Shown here in pieces: positions 48,785 to 61,367 of a stretch of 64,000 bases of DNA. Below the pieces are notes generated by a model that worked only from the letters and a program-made list of their open reading frames with translations, had not been told where the DNA came from and searched no databases. Numbering within the stretch: position 1 is the stretch's first letter; every line of letters begins with the position of its first letter. The translations under genes were made by a program, and so were the position numbers. The stretch comes from Siphonodentalium dalli. Taxonomy: Eukaryota; Mollusca; Scaphopoda; Gadilida; Siphonodentaliidae. Location: positions 247,661,827 to 247,725,826 of the forward strand of contig CP136064.1 in assembly GCA_032622095.1 (NCBI GenBank). Reading direction: 5' to 3'.

Positions 48785-48991
48785 GGCTCAATTCCTGTAA
48801 TGAAAAAGAAGGAACTATAAGTCAATGTAGCATAAATGATCACGATTATATAAATCATGATTCAGTGATACAAAAGTTACATGTTGGTTCGAAAACGCGT
48901 CACATGGTGCGAAATCCTAGCCGCCATATCAATGGGATGCTAGTTGTAGAATCTAAAAATAAAATCAATACAACAAGAGCGATTGATGCTA

Positions 48992-49092
48992 AACTAACAT
49001 GAACCGCCATTAACTAACATGAACCGCCATTCACTAACATAAACCGCCATTAACTAACATGAACCGCCATTAACTAACATGAACCGCCATTA
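48992..49092 (-). repeat. 20-bp minisatellite in intron 1 of gene C, five copies
   Basis: Five copies of ACTAACATGAACCGCCATTA, one with a G-to-A change and one ending TTCA. Compare three copies in gene B and one in gene A. Confidence 0.85.
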
Positions 49093-50065
49093 ATTCAGTA
49101 TGACATTTAGTGGTACTTCAGATAAATATGGTCCTCGCTGGTACAATACATTGTTCCTTGAACTTAAGAGTATATTGGGACGTTTTAGACTTGGATTGCA
49201 GAGAATCGTGTTTCTTATCTTAAAACATGAAACTCTAAGATTCCAATAATATATTGACCTTAACACAATCCACTACCGTAATATCTGGGAATCAAGGATC
49301 CAGAGTGATACTAATGCTGACAATTTATTCTAAAAGTTGCGTAGTATGCAGTTGATTTAAAGAGCGTTTTAAGTGTTTACATTGTTCTCGTAATTCTCTT
49401 GGTAGATAGTGGATTGCATAAGTGCAATGTCGTATTTGTAAAATACTAATACATGTACAATAATGGAGTGCTATATGCTAAAGTTGGTGGAAACTAAGAA
49501 CAACATGTCGTGGGACTGTCCCAATGGGACTAAGTCACTAAGGATACACCGCAGTGCAATTGGACTACATTAAGGTTATATCCATATTAATATATTTGTA
49601 TGTCGATAAAACTAAAAACGACAAGGAATAAAAGCACGGACAAAGTTGTGGATGTTGCGAACAATTTCTATGTCGAAAAAGGGGGATAACTCCACTAAAA
49701 AAAAGTCCGATCGAGCAGATTCACATGGTACTAAATATCTGTGCCAACAAAATACTGAAAATGTAGGAACTCGACAAACTTGCGTCCACTGATGGACGGA
49801 CAGACGGAGGTATAATAATATGGTCATCGCTGACACACGTATTATAAAGAACTGACCGCATTTCCCTGAATTTAAAGTAAATTGGAACGTTATAGAAAAT
49901 TGGAAGGTTTAGACTAGGTTTGCATAGAATCTTGTTTTTGTTTAAACACGAAGAATTCTCGTTCATGTAGAAACAATACGTATTTGTTATATGGACTGAA
50001 CACTACACCAACAAGCTGAGAATAAAGTATTAAAATAGTAATAAAAAGTACTATATGCTACTCAC

Positions 50066-50230
50066 AATTTAACTGTAGCCGAGTCGTTGTGTAAAAAGAG
50101 ATGAACTGGTTATAATGCGGTATGTTTGGATTATGCTTGATTCTGACGATAGGTTTCAGTATATATACAGATACAGGGATACTCATTGTCACATCTCACT
50201 TCCTGTGGTATTAATTTTATAGATGCTCGA
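50066..50230 (-). promoter_or_regulatory. Promoter and untranslated exon 1 of gene C
   Basis: The donor GTGAGTAG follows position 50066 on the - strand. TATATATAC lies at about 50168-50160 and TATAAA near 50224. The same conserved block occurs in genes A and B. Confidence 0.6.
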
Positions 50231-50274
50231 CTAGTATTCGGAGTTGTTTTCAGAACGATAATAGTGTGATTAGT

Positions 50275-50416
50275 TATCAACACAGCAATCAACAGTTGGG
50301 ATTCTTATACAAACAACTACTCACCGAGATCCTGTTTTTACACACCCTAAGATTATCATTTTTCATAAGAATCAACAGTTGATTGCTGTTTTCATAACCT
50401 ATCACACCAGTATGAG
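50275..50416. repeat. Inverted-repeat spacer between divergent promoters (unit 2)
   Basis: Counterpart of 31055-31196, with arms containing CAGCAATCAACAGTTG. Gene C is to the left and the promoter-like half of psi2 is to the right (GAGTATTCCTACACAGGG, then GGTTAAATT before a donor-like GTGAGAAC). Confidence 0.75.
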
Positions 50417-51507
50417 GTTATTCGTAAAACAAATACCACGGAATTAAGAAATGACAATGAGTATTCCTACACAGGGAACTTCATACAAAAAAATCCACAT
50501 CATAACCAGATCAGCAAGTTTCAAGAAAGAAAGATGCACATAAATTCACGATCAACCAGGTTAAATTGTGAGAACTTTAAATCCCTTTTACTTTTGTGCT
50601 ATATATTTCACCTTAGCAGTAATAATTGTTCGGGGAATACAAAATCTTCATTTCGACCATATAAGACAATATATTAACACCACATTGTCCAGACTTCTCC
50701 TTTTCAAAAATAAAATGATACATACCAATTCTCAAAACTTTCATGCGCTCTCAGTTAATTCATCCAAATGATTTATTTATTTATTGTTAAATGGGGACTG
50801 TACACTAAATCCGGCCATTTGTGGGACTCAAAAATTAAATGGGCCTTTAAATCTCCTGTATCTCATGTCGCGGCGCTATCAGCTTTACATTGGAGGTGGT
50901 GGGAAAACGTGCAAGATGATCTATAGACAGGTCAGGGTGAACCACCGATCCAGCTGTAATAGCCAGATTGGATCACTGTTGTAAGAGAGGAAACCCTAAA
51001 TTTCTTGAACATTAAACTTTTGTTTATTTTGTGCAATTTTTATATTGAATATTCTCTGTAAATAATTATTCCGTGTCTTTCATTAGTTTCAAAATAAATC
51101 ATAATTAATTGTTTTCAAAGTATTGGTTGAAAGATCATTATAGCATAATTTAGAGTGACTCCTTTTATCCCAGATGCATGCTGGCTGTGAAAGATATGTA
51201 TGCTGGCTATTACAGATCAATCGGTGGTTCAACCAGGCCTGATGAATGTGTCTATCACGAAGCCTTGCCCTCCGGAATAAGAACTAGTTACGCTATTGTC
51301 GAACTGCTTATGACAACTAGAGCCTAGATCCGTGATGAACATAACCCATTGAACTGACTAGTCCACCTCCCCATATAAATGAGCCGTTTGTTAGAAGATG
51401 CATTATGATGGTGTCCGAACACAGACTAATGGGACATAAAATAAATTCGAAGTGAAAATCTTTATTTACATAAGTTTGATACATGTATATGTTTTCTTAA
51501 GTTTCAG
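50417..51507. other. Upstream region of psi2
   Basis: Same as the psi1 side (31197-32059 and 35376-35635), in single copy. No coding exon 2 equivalent is visible. Confidence 0.45.
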
Positions 51508-51684
51508 ACCGTCGAACGACACATCGACGAGTGACCAATGTTGCTGCCGACCACAGCCATCAGCGGGAAGTAACTCTGTCACAAAAACGATCCGGCCATG
51601 TTACTGCCGACCACAGCCAGTAGAAGGAAGTAACTATGTCTATACATAAAGATGGACTGTGGAGAAAGTTTAATCAGATTGGGA

Positions 51685-52506
51685 GTCCCAATTCACATAA
51701 ACCACAATCGTGGTACAAATGGTGTAAAATAATTACAAAAATAAATTAAATTACCAATACCACCATATGACGGAAGTTATATGTCAATGGAATTAAACAA
51801 AGCTAATACATAGAAATGGAAACTTACCTTCAGATGTGTCACAAAATTGGAGGTAACTTTCTTGGAACTGGATATTGTAGTTGGGCAAAGTTTGCACTTC
51901 GCTTTCATAGGACATGATGTGTCTTTCTGCAAATTAAAATGCTGCCAGATTTTTTGTAAACATGCTCATAGCATTAGCAATGGTTGGTATGAATTTCTAC
52001 CATAGCATATATACCATATCAGATGGAGATAATGAAACATTATCATAAGAGTGATATATTATAGTGATATATTGTCTATTATTTGAAGTTGGTTTCTCAT
52101 TGTATTTATCAAAACAAGCCTACTAAAAGGTTAACCAATGCTTAAGCAAACAAACAGGAGGTGTCAACAGAATTCACCATTGAGACACAGTGGATAAAAA
52201 CTCAGTGTTGTGACAACATAGTGATAGCCAGTCACCAGTCTTACACTTTGAAATTTTGGAGAAAAAAAACATTTGAAGAAACCATTGGGTGAATCATGAA
52301 AGAGAACTTTGAGAAGAAACAAGTACCAGTGATTTTGAAGTAATTGAAATTAAACCCTAATTACAATTACAATTACATCCTAACCAATTACAATTGCAAT
52401 TACATGTAATTGAGAATAAACTCAATTACCAATTACATGCAATTACTTGAAAAAATTTAATTAATTACAATCAATTACAATTACAAATTACAATTACCCC
52501 ATCCCT
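51685..52506 (-). mobile_element. hAT-like fragment with a BED zinc-finger exon, 8-bp target-site duplication
   Basis: GATTGGGA is repeated at 51677-51684 and 52507-52514, and psi1 has a single copy, so the insertion is 822 bp. On the - strand, 51926-51828 (99 nt) is an open exon between a TTTGCAG acceptor and a GTAAG donor. It encodes AKCKLCPTTISSSKKVTSNF, then VTHLK, matching the C-x2-C and first His of a BED finger found at the start of hAT transposases. The element start on the - strand, AGGGATGGGG, suits a hAT terminus. A (AATTAC)n-type low-complexity tract lies at 52340-52497. The catalytic domain is absent. Confidence 0.82.
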
Positions 52507-52546
52507 GATTGGGACGGACATGTTAGTCACCAAAGCTGTGAGTTAA

Positions 52547-53004
52547 AGGTACTCAATCCGATAAAACTCCTCTCAATTACTATTTCAATGGCTTCGGGGG
52601 TCAAAAATATTTGATTCGAGTCGAGGAAGTCACCCATCAAAGCTCAGATTTTGTTAGATATCGATTTTAGAAATCTATTATTTTTCATTATCGGGAATAC
52701 TTTCTGGCCCAGAACACAGTCAAAATTGCGTTAATATTACCACTTGATTTTAGAGTTATCCATCCTTGTCTGTTTGAATAGTGTTTTGGTGTACACATCT
52801 CGAGCAGATTACGACATCTCGAGAAAATAAAAAATTTCAAAAATCAATATCTAATAACTCTGAGCTTTGTTTGATGGGTTCCTCGACTCGAATCAAATAT
52901 TTTTTACCCCCAAAGCCAAAGAAATAGTAATATAGGACCCTCTGATCGGATTGTTGTTGTTGGAATCTGTTGAGATGGGGACCCTCTGATCGGATTGAGT
53001 ACCT
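52547..53004. mobile_element. TTAA-flanked MITE, family 2, in psi2
   Basis: Counterpart of 35839-36296, flanked by TTAA at 52543-52546 and 53005-53008. Confidence 0.85.
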
Positions 53005-53156
53005 TTAAGTAGTCACCCTTACAAAAACTTCAGATTCAATTCGCCGGTAAACAAAACTGTGTATTCATCAAAAGCATGGCCACGTAGTTTGTCGTACAGT
53101 TTATTTTATTCGTCACAGATGATATAGATAAAATGCAGAAATAAAGTGTATCTTCA

Positions 53157-53598
53157 CAGGGACGTGGCTAGAGTGTCTGCGTTGGGTGGGGGCGGGTGTC
53201 CCCTTTGAAATTTACAACTGCACCCCGTCCATTGAACCAAACCTAACTCCCACGCTCGCTGAATTCCATCTGCACCCATCCCTTGGGTTGGAACTTTCCA
53301 ACTGGTACATCTAACTTTCCAGATGTTGGAAATTTCGAACCTGAGACACCCTAAGGTTGGACATCTTCCAACTGATGGCAATTTCAGACCAAAATTAGAA
53401 AAATATGCTACTGTTGGTCTAAAAAGCAACATATTCCCCACAGATTGTAAATTGGAACAATGAGAACAATTCCAACCTCTATGTGGTGTATAATTGCCAA
53501 CTAATGCTCTTTCAGGCATGACATTTCCAACTGTTGAACAAATTGACCAAACGGGGGGGGGGGGTAGACACCGCAACCCCGTATCACCTACGTCCCTG
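53157..53598. mobile_element. TIR element CAGGGACGT, in psi2
   Basis: Counterpart of 36476-36907, with a slightly longer G-run near 53553. Confidence 0.65.
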
Positions 53599-54305
53599 TT
53601 TCCCTTATAAGTCCACGAACATGAATTTAAAATTTTAGTAATGATCGAGAGTTGTTCATATCGTATCTGATAGTCAGATATGAATCTATCTGAACATCGT
53701 TAGAATGCATAAATATCGATGTACATATAACTTTGCAGCACCGGTCACGCAATTCTCAGATGCATTCGCGTGTATCATGTGGAATTTCTGTCAATTATTT
53801 CATGTCGATCAATGTGTCAATTATCGGCAGTTTCACATACGATAAAGACCGTTTAGATATTCTGTCGCATTAATCATCCCACGACGAGCTTCCTGAATTG
53901 TTTTTGAAAACATTGTGCCAATGCGTTCTCTTATATGTGCGACTCTCACATATTGAGCATCGCTATATAAGAGAATACATTGGCTTAACAATATTTACGT
54001 TGACCTTGTAAGCCAGTGTATTCTCTTTTATATGCGAGGATCCCAATGGTAGATTCTGATATATAATGTACTGGCACATGATCTGTAATTCTGCACCAGC
54101 ACAGCCCCACAATGAAAGGGTTTAATCGTCTATATAGTTGGTACCGATGACTCGCTACCTATTCGCAATTAATATTTTTATGTGATTATTTCTTTTTCAG
54201 ACGGATGTTCCCTTCACTGACGTGTACACTCGATTAAATGCTTCCACCCCACGACGCAATACACCCTCTCCATCAACGTGGTGTCCGTGGATGACTGCCG
54301 GTACT

Positions 54306-54595
54306 AGAAAAACCATAGTCAGAAATGGTTACGCGCTCAAGATCATATATTATATACCCATGATTGTAATAATATAATTTTTATCATTTCTGTTATTTGT
54401 AATTGGCATAGCTTATCACAAACCAAAAATCAACATTATTGACATAATGTAACGCCAATAAACGAAATTGAAATTATCAACTACACCTTTTACCGGACTC
54501 GGCCTCGGGGTCGCACTACAGCTCGGGGTCGGGGTCGCGAGCGCACTACAACTTTTAATGTGTCCCAATAATTAACATTCTATAAATAGAACCCA
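54306..54595 (+). repeat. Dispersed repeat X joined to psi2 exon 4
   Basis: Same junction as in psi1: the exon 4 remnant ends in CCGGTACT and is followed at once by repeat X. The fusion therefore predates the duplication. Confidence 0.6.
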
Positions 54596-54993
54596 CGTGC
54601 GCTATGGCAGCGCCCAGGATAAACTACGAAGTTAACACTATAGGAACCAGGAAGCTAAATGTGTCCCAGAGTCGAGGAGCGTGTGCTAAAGGTGAAGGTT
54701 ACTGGAGAATGACCTTCAACTGATACATGTGACACGTTATTAAAGGATGACATCGTATTTATTTGATTTGTACATATCTAAATAATTTAAACTGGTGAAT
54801 TAATGGGGGATGGATTTTTGTGAGTGGGAAATTTATTTAACTAGCTGCTGTAGTTCTGGGGTTTTTTTCCAGATCAAATTTGGCTGTGGGATAGCCCTGT
54901 CGTACACTTGGGGATTTATTTAAAAAAGTAAACACATGACCTATTATTTTTCTTGCATTTTCGTGATCAACTGGTGTCAATCTAGCTGGGGAA

Positions 54994-55083
54994 TCACTGA
55001 ACTAAATGGTTTCCCACAGGCGACACTGTTGACGTTTCGGCCAAATTCACTGACTTGAAGCCTACAGGCCACTCCAGTGATGT
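54994..55083 (-). other. Small inverted segment at the gypsy junction
   Basis: This 90-bp stretch is the reverse complement of psi1 38289-38343 joined to 38845-38890, without the MITE found there. It ends where the retroelement sequence begins (TACCGCATATGG). Confidence 0.75.
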
Positions 55084-55718
55084 TTACCGCATATGGCAGC
55101 CGAGGTACTACTGCCGCAGAGAAGAATTATCCCGCCCACAAACTAGAATTTTTAGCTTTGAAATGGACAGTGACGGAGAAGTTTTATGATTACTTATATG
55201 GAAATTATTTTGTTGTGTATACAGACAATAACCCATTAACTTATGTACTTACTTCAGCTAAATTAGATGCTACAGGTCAAAGATGGTTGTCAGCCCTTGG
55301 TGCTTTTAAATTTGATATTCTCTATAAGCCTGGTAAGACCAATACAGATGCAGATGTTTTATCTAGGTTGGATGAGCCTTCTTCAGCTTTTAATCATGAA
55401 TTTATTCCAGTTGAATCTGTAAAGACAATCTGTAACTCTTTACATGTACAGCAGCCTTTTGTTGAGAGTTTATGTGTAGACTCAGATGTATTGAAACCAG
55501 TTGATGAATTAGGTTATGATCTTGATGAGATGAATTACAAGGATTGGAGGAGAGCACAGGAGCGAGATAATGTTTTATCATTTTGGATGACAGCAGTTAG
55601 GCAGAAGAAATGTCCGAATAGAAGGTCTTTGCCTCCTTCAAAGGATCATTCTCCTTTTTTCAGGCATTTTTCGAAGTTGAAGTTGCAGAGAGGTGTTTTA
55701 TATAGAGTCAACTTTTAA
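55077..55718 (+). pseudogene. Ty3/gypsy pol fragment: RNase H
   Basis: The first codons come from inverted flanking DNA; retroelement sequence begins at TAYGSRG. RNase H motifs AEKNYPAHKLEFLALKW, VVYTDNNPLTYV and RWLSALGAF are followed by PGKTNTDADVLSRL. The frame closes at 55718, where integrase starts in another frame, so a frameshift near 55700-55718 breaks the polyprotein. This is a relic of an element whose pol processed RNA/DNA hybrids during reverse transcription. Confidence 0.85.
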
Positions 55719-57621
55719 TGGTAGTTCAACGTCTCAACTTGTATTACCTTCTTCGTATGTTAGACTTGTATTGAAGTCATTGCATAATGACATTGGACAT
55801 CCCGGACGGGATAGGACTATTTCTCTGGTGAAAGAAAGATTTTATTTCCCCAGCATTGACAGTATAGTAGATAACTGGATCAAGAATTGCCATAGATGTA
55901 TAAGGAGAAAGACTTCTACAAATTTTAGAGCTCCGTTAGTTTCAGTTTCTACTTCACAGCCACTTGAGTTAGTTTGTATTGATTTTTTGTGTTTAGAATC
56001 TTGTAAAGGTGGTTATGAAAATGTTCTTGTTATTACAGATCACTTTACTAAGTATGCTCAAGCTTTTGCTACCAAGAATCAGACAGCCAAGACTACAGCC
56101 GATGTCTTATTCAATAATTTCTTTATTCATTATGGCTACCCACAGCGTATACATAGTGATCAAGGTGCAAATTTTGAGTCACAAGTCATTTCAGAACTCT
56201 GTCAGCTGTGTGGAATAAAGAAGTCGAGGACTACGCCTTACCACCCCATGGGTAATGGCATTACAGAACGATTTAATCGTACACTCATAGGAATGTTAGG
56301 TACTCTTCATCCTGACCAAAAGAAGGATTGGAAATCCTTTATTGGTCCACTTGTTCATGCATACAATTGCACACGACATGAAACTACAGGTTATGCACCA
56401 TATTTGTTAATGTTTGGCAGAGAACCAAGGTTACCAATTGATGTCATGTTTGGTTTGCATAAATCTGAATCTGATGATGATCGTTCATATTGTGATTATG
56501 TTACTGACCTTAAGCACAGACTTAGAGAATCTTACAGGTTAGCTTCCAGTGGTATGTCTAAGTCTCAAGAAGGTCATAAGAGGAATTATGACAAGAAAGT
56601 GAGAGGCGCTACTATACATGTAGGCGACCGTGTACTTGTCAAAACTTTAGCTTTTGATGGCAGGCATAAATTGGCGGATAAATTTGATCCGGAGGTGTAT
56701 GTTGTGAAAGAGCAACCGAATAGTGATATTCCAGTTTTTGTATTACAGGATGACTCAGGTAGAACCAGAACTTTACATAGGAATCATTTATTACCTATTG
56801 GTTCAATTCCCTTTGATCTTCCAGTTGATGATCCAACAGTTAAACCCGATTCTTTTAAAGGTGTTGATGTTCCAGCTGCACAAGATCCTGTCAGACCTGT
56901 CCCTAAACCAAGAACTGTGAGGAAAGATTATATTCCAGGCACTGTTGACAAATCTCATGAAGAGAACAGACTTAATGGTCGTGATAATGATAGTGATGAG
57001 GAGTCAGTGATTATGTTTATTCCACAAAATGTTCCAAGTGTTCCATTTGTTTCAGGTAATGTGGATCATGGAGGTCCACCTCGTCCTGATGACGATCGGC
57101 GTTCGAGGTTGGATCCTGGTATTTCTTTCAGTGGTGACGACCGCACTCCAAATAGGGAGCATAGTGAAGATAATGTGATAGAATTTATTTCAAATACACA
57201 TGAGCCATTCGTTCACAAAGAACTTAGGTCCACAGGTGTAAATGTAGAGGCTGAGAATAGTGATATTGGTCCTTCTGCAGCTGTTGCAGGTGATGAAGAA
57301 CGAGAACGAGATGGTGATAGAATTATAGCTTCAGATGATGTAGCCTCAGGTGTTATTTCAGTCAATAGTAGATCTGGTAATGAGGAAATTTCTTCCCATA
57401 TAGATACCAGTGTGCCAAGTCCAGTGCCTAGGAGATCGACAAGAGAAAGGAGTAAGCCATCGTGGATGCAGAAAGGAGACTTTGTTGTCAATAAGTTGCA
57501 ACCTATTTCAGGTAGCATGATCGACAAAAATGAGTTAATTAAGAAACTTACGGACAATCAGTTATTTTCCAGAGTTTCTCCTGATGTACTACAGTCAATA
57601 TTTGAGTCAATACTTAAGTGA
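55693..57621 (+). pseudogene. Ty3/gypsy pol fragment: integrase
   Basis: A 642-codon open frame. The zinc-binding motif is H31, H36, C66 and C69 (NCHRC). The catalytic core is D97 (VCIDF), D156 (HSDQG) and E192 (NGITERFNR), a D-x35-E spacing typical of retroelement integrases. A GPY/F-like region follows (about 315-375, ending LHRNHLLPI), then a low-complexity Asp/Ser/Pro-rich tail with RRSTRERSKP. It is separated from RNase H by a frameshift. The integrase frame itself has no stop, but the element lacks its 5' half and cannot be autonomous. Confidence 0.88.
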
Positions 57622-58649
57622 ACTCGTGTTTTCAGGTGATATCAGTTCACCTGTGCAAGATGTATCCATATTCAGTTTACTCATGTATTTATTCCAGTAA
57701 ATTTTCAGAACATTAATATTTCCAGTTAGTTACAGTTGTGTCTGTGACTATCTATCTTTACAGTGCTTTTCTCTGTAACATGGCATCCACTGCCTTGTTA
57801 GGATATCTCTCACGTGTAATGTGAGCATTCAATCTGTGATGTACCTTGAACATATGTTGTGTCATATGTCAGATATTGTTGTGTCCATTGATTATCTATT
57901 AATATGTATTGTGTACTGTTAGGTATCATGTATCATCTTCGTACGATCAGAGGTATAACTAGTTTTCCAGCTGACGATCCAGTGTAGAGCTACGACTCAT
58001 TTGAGGTACCAGTTTTCAAGGAATTCTTTTTTTTTCCTTATATGCTCTGTGAGGTGATATTATGTTCCTTTCAACTTATGATTATGTTTTTAACATTTGT
58101 GTTTTTGTTTACTCATTGAAATTTCAGATGGACCAGCGTGAATTTTGTCTACTTCAAATAGTGAAGCAGATTACGACTTTTCAGCTGATTATTTACCAGC
58201 TGTCTTGAATTATTCATGGCATAGTTTCAGTTATTAGCAGGGATCAATAGTGGTGACTTTAAGTTTGATTTGATTATTTCATGGATTACTTACAGTATTC
58301 TATGTTCAGTTTATTTCGGTTATGCTAGTGTTACATATAATCTCATTATTGCAGAGATATACGACAAATTTTCGACTGACGATCCAGTGGTTTAACTATT
58401 TTAAGTTCCAGTTCTCCAAGAAAATTTTGTTTCCAGTTATATACTCTGGTGATATATAGTGTTCATTTCATTTCTCTTTCAGCTAATGTTTCGAGATTAG
58501 TTCTGAATTCAGTTTTTGAACTCTGAATTTATTACATCGTGGTTTAGATGGTGCTCTACTATTATTATTCAGAGTGTGATGAGAGTTTATTGATATTTTG
58601 TAGCTTCGAGTTGAATGATACGGAGATCATTCGCCAACAGGAGGGAGAG

Positions 58650-59658
58650 TGTGACGGTGTAATTTAGCCCTAGTTTATATTCAACTAATACAAGTTAATA
58701 CTGACAACTAGCAGCTAACATATTCATCCATATCACCGGTATTTACGACATCCCGTTTACCCTCTCTACTTCGCTGTTTCGATCCGTCCCTGTAACTATT
58801 ACTCTGTCACTTTAGCCCAATGCTAAACGCTCTAGTACTGCCACTTCAAATAGTACAGGTAAGCTCACAGCTGATTGGATGACACATGGTCGCGCGTAAA
58901 GTTGTCAAAGGTTAAACAGTTTCGCGGGGTTTTAGATTAGTTGGTCAGAAAGTAAAGTTGTCTTCGGAAAGTTATTGTCTTAAAGTCTTAGTTTATTTTG
59001 TCGTCAAGATGTCGCCAAGTTGTTTAGACTATCGTTGTATACAGATCCTGACATAGTGGCATATGTCTCATTGAACTGGTATGTTCACAGTTTCTATATT
59101 TTATCGTTATAACCAATGTTTTTATAATAACTTTTGTCTTCAAGCAAATGAGTAGAGTTTGTCCCGTTTTGACATAAAGTATATTTCCTATTTTAATTAT
59201 ATTTTAATGTGATTACTTTTGTGAGGTTATCTCCCGATAACCTGAGATGCCAGTTTGTAGATATCTCAATTAGATAGATTAGTTATTTGGCATCTCTAGT
59301 ATTTTCAGGAACTCCTCAAGTTCCTTTAACATATATTTGTGTATGCACATATGCGTGCTTATTATGTATGCAAATGGTAATATATTTGCATTTGGTTGCA
59401 GGGCCTACTATATTCTATATTATACATCTATGTTGATGTATTGTCAGACTATGCCAGTCTGTGGATGATGTTCGATTTTGTGTGTCGATGGAGATGATGA
59501 TAATATTCTTGTGATGAATGAATAAATGCTATATGAAGACATACAAAGGTAATATGAACTTTCTATAGACCCTGTCCACCAAAGCTAACTTTATAAATGT
59601 AATGTCAAAGGCTCGAGGACATTAATAACTATAATGGACCCACAGTAACCCTCTGACA
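58650..59658 (+). repeat. Putative 3' LTR of the gypsy element
   Basis: It begins TGTGACGGTG right after the polypurine tract and ends ACA at 59658, one base before psi1-like sequence resumes (TATGCGATGTC). No second LTR is in the window, so the boundaries rest on TG...CA and the psi1 comparison. Confidence 0.7.
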
Positions 59659-59874
59659 TATGCGATGTCAAAATCATTATTTATATATTATGAGTCTTCT
59701 TTTTACTTTAAAACGCTGAAGGTGAGTGATACAGCCTCTTCTACAAGACAATTACTCAAATAATTCGACACGATAAATGAAATTTATAAATTTATTCATG
59801 AATTCACTTCAACACAATATATAATGTGCAAACCACATCGCGGATGGTTTATATCTTACAGAAGTTACAGCATT

Positions 59875-59884
59875 GGTATTTAAA
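59875..59884 (+). other. Empty site for the family 1 MITE
   Basis: GGTATTTAAA is uninterrupted here, while psi1 carries the 510-bp MITE at the same point (41864-42373). It defines TTAA as the target. Confidence 0.9.
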
Positions 59885-60351
59885 CTTAGTTTATTTTGTA
59901 ACAAAAATGGATTGGGGCACACGTTTTTGCAACTTATGGAGCCCACGTGGCACGGGCGCATATATCAAATGAAATAATGAAGAATAATTCCAATTTTAAT
60001 TAATTTGTTTTAATTGTTTGCAGCGTTGCAACAAGAGTGCAAAAGAAGGCTAGTCGAACATAAACAAGCACAAGATCTTCACAATGAAAATTGTCCACAT
60101 AGTTACCCACCCATTCCGCTTCTGGATTCCCCGATACCAACCTCAGATCGTCACATCCTCCCAGCCTTCATCTCATCAAGATCATACGACGATTCATATG
60201 ATGACGTCAGAAGTTTCACCAGTTGTCAATAGATCAGTCACCAGTCACTGAGTTCCTCTGCGCTCTCATACCCCAGCGACTTCCACTTTCTTGTACTAAC
60301 ATCTTTGTGTATACCAACTTCCTGATTAAGCCTGAGTTGCTATGTCATTTT

Positions 60352-60778
60352 CAGAATGAGGTCCCCAGAGGGTGAATTTAGTGACTCAATAGCATAGCGG
60401 GCTAACATCACAAAATTCACCATAGGGGGACATCATTCTGCTTATGCCTCATCTTCTCTGGAAAGTTTCTTTATTATCAAATTTCTATAGAAACTATAGA
60501 TTCTATTCCTTTTCTAGTTTATAGGTTCTATTTCTTGTCTAGTTTAGTTGCTCTACGTGTATACATCCCCAAATTGGCAGACGACACATTGCATAATCGA
60601 GGTTCCCAATGGGTGTACATCACAATATTCACCATTTTTTGGGAAATTCAATCTGAGTCTATGTCTCCCATAGCAGATGAGGCCATGCAGAATGAGGTTC
60701 CCATAAGGTGAATTTATTTATGCTAGCTCGCTATGCTGGATAGCGTCACTGAATTCATCCTCTAGGAACCTTATTCTG
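60352..60778. mobile_element. TIR element splitting exon 8 of psi2
   Basis: Counterpart of 42853-43276 with the same ends, CAGAATGAGG and CCTTATTCTG. Confidence 0.7.
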
Positions 60779-61367
60779 TAAATGACAGACAGAATAATCT
60801 TCTTCCATATCTACATCAGACTTTGAACAGCTGAAATCAGATACGTTCGACATCTACAGGAATAAGGATGACATAAGCCTACTAACCAATGATGACGATT
60901 CAGACAGCTCACGTGACAACCTGGTACCCACCCGGCGTCTGCGAATCCTCACCAGAACGCGATGTTCTCATGGATTCTTTGAAAGACATCACGGAAAACG
61001 ACGGTTATTGTGACGTCACAGGGAAGACGGTCAACTAATTTGTGTCTGATGAGCTGTAACGTCGGAGAACTGTGGCCAAGATATATTGAGAGAAGCCAAG
61101 TCTATATCTTTCATTTCTGCTGACTTGTTCTATCGTCACAAAAATCTGCGCAACCGTGTACGTGTAGTCGCAATGACCACGTGACACTGGAAATCGTAAG
61201 ATATGATAAACGTCACACTTTACTAAACAGACTCTCCCATTCAGTTAGAAAATATATATTGGAATGGTCTATTATTATCCTGGAAGGATGTTCGGGAAGT
61301 ATAAGCAGACGACAGCTGATATAAGTACAGAAGGATTGCTATTAATTTATGGGGAAATGTTCACCCT

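Larger units (their letters stand above)
55082..59658 (+). mobile_element. 5'-truncated Ty3/gypsy retrotransposon with 3' LTR
   Basis: It starts within the RNase H region of pol and lacks the 5' LTR, gag, protease and reverse transcriptase. RNase H and integrase follow, then about 1 kb without an ORF (no env-like gene). Next come a purine-rich tract (AACAGGAGGGAGAG) and a putative 3' LTR from TGTGACGG at 58650 to TCTGACA at 59658. The LTR end is set by the point where psi1 homology resumes, and an AATAAA is present near 59520. No target-site duplication can be checked because the left end is rearranged. Confidence 0.85.
51508..61130 (+). pseudogene. T-box pseudogene psi2, interrupted by mobile elements
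   Basis: Exon 3 (51508-51684, resuming 52507-52542) has the internal duplication seen in psi1 and is split by an 822-bp insertion. An exon 4 fragment is at about 54201-54305. Exons 5-7 are absent; the corresponding interval is replaced by an inverted flank piece and a 5'-truncated Ty3/gypsy element. The sequence rejoins the psi1 alignment at about 59659, before exon 8, whose remnants lie at 60024-60350 and 60780-61130 around the shared TIR element. The end of exon 8 (GAGAGAAGCCAAGTC) is retained here but lost in psi1. It is clearly non-functional. Confidence 0.85.

Noticed and set aside
57622..58640. env-like gene downstream of the integrase
   Set aside because: No open frame of useful length and no recognisable motif; the stretch appears non-coding.
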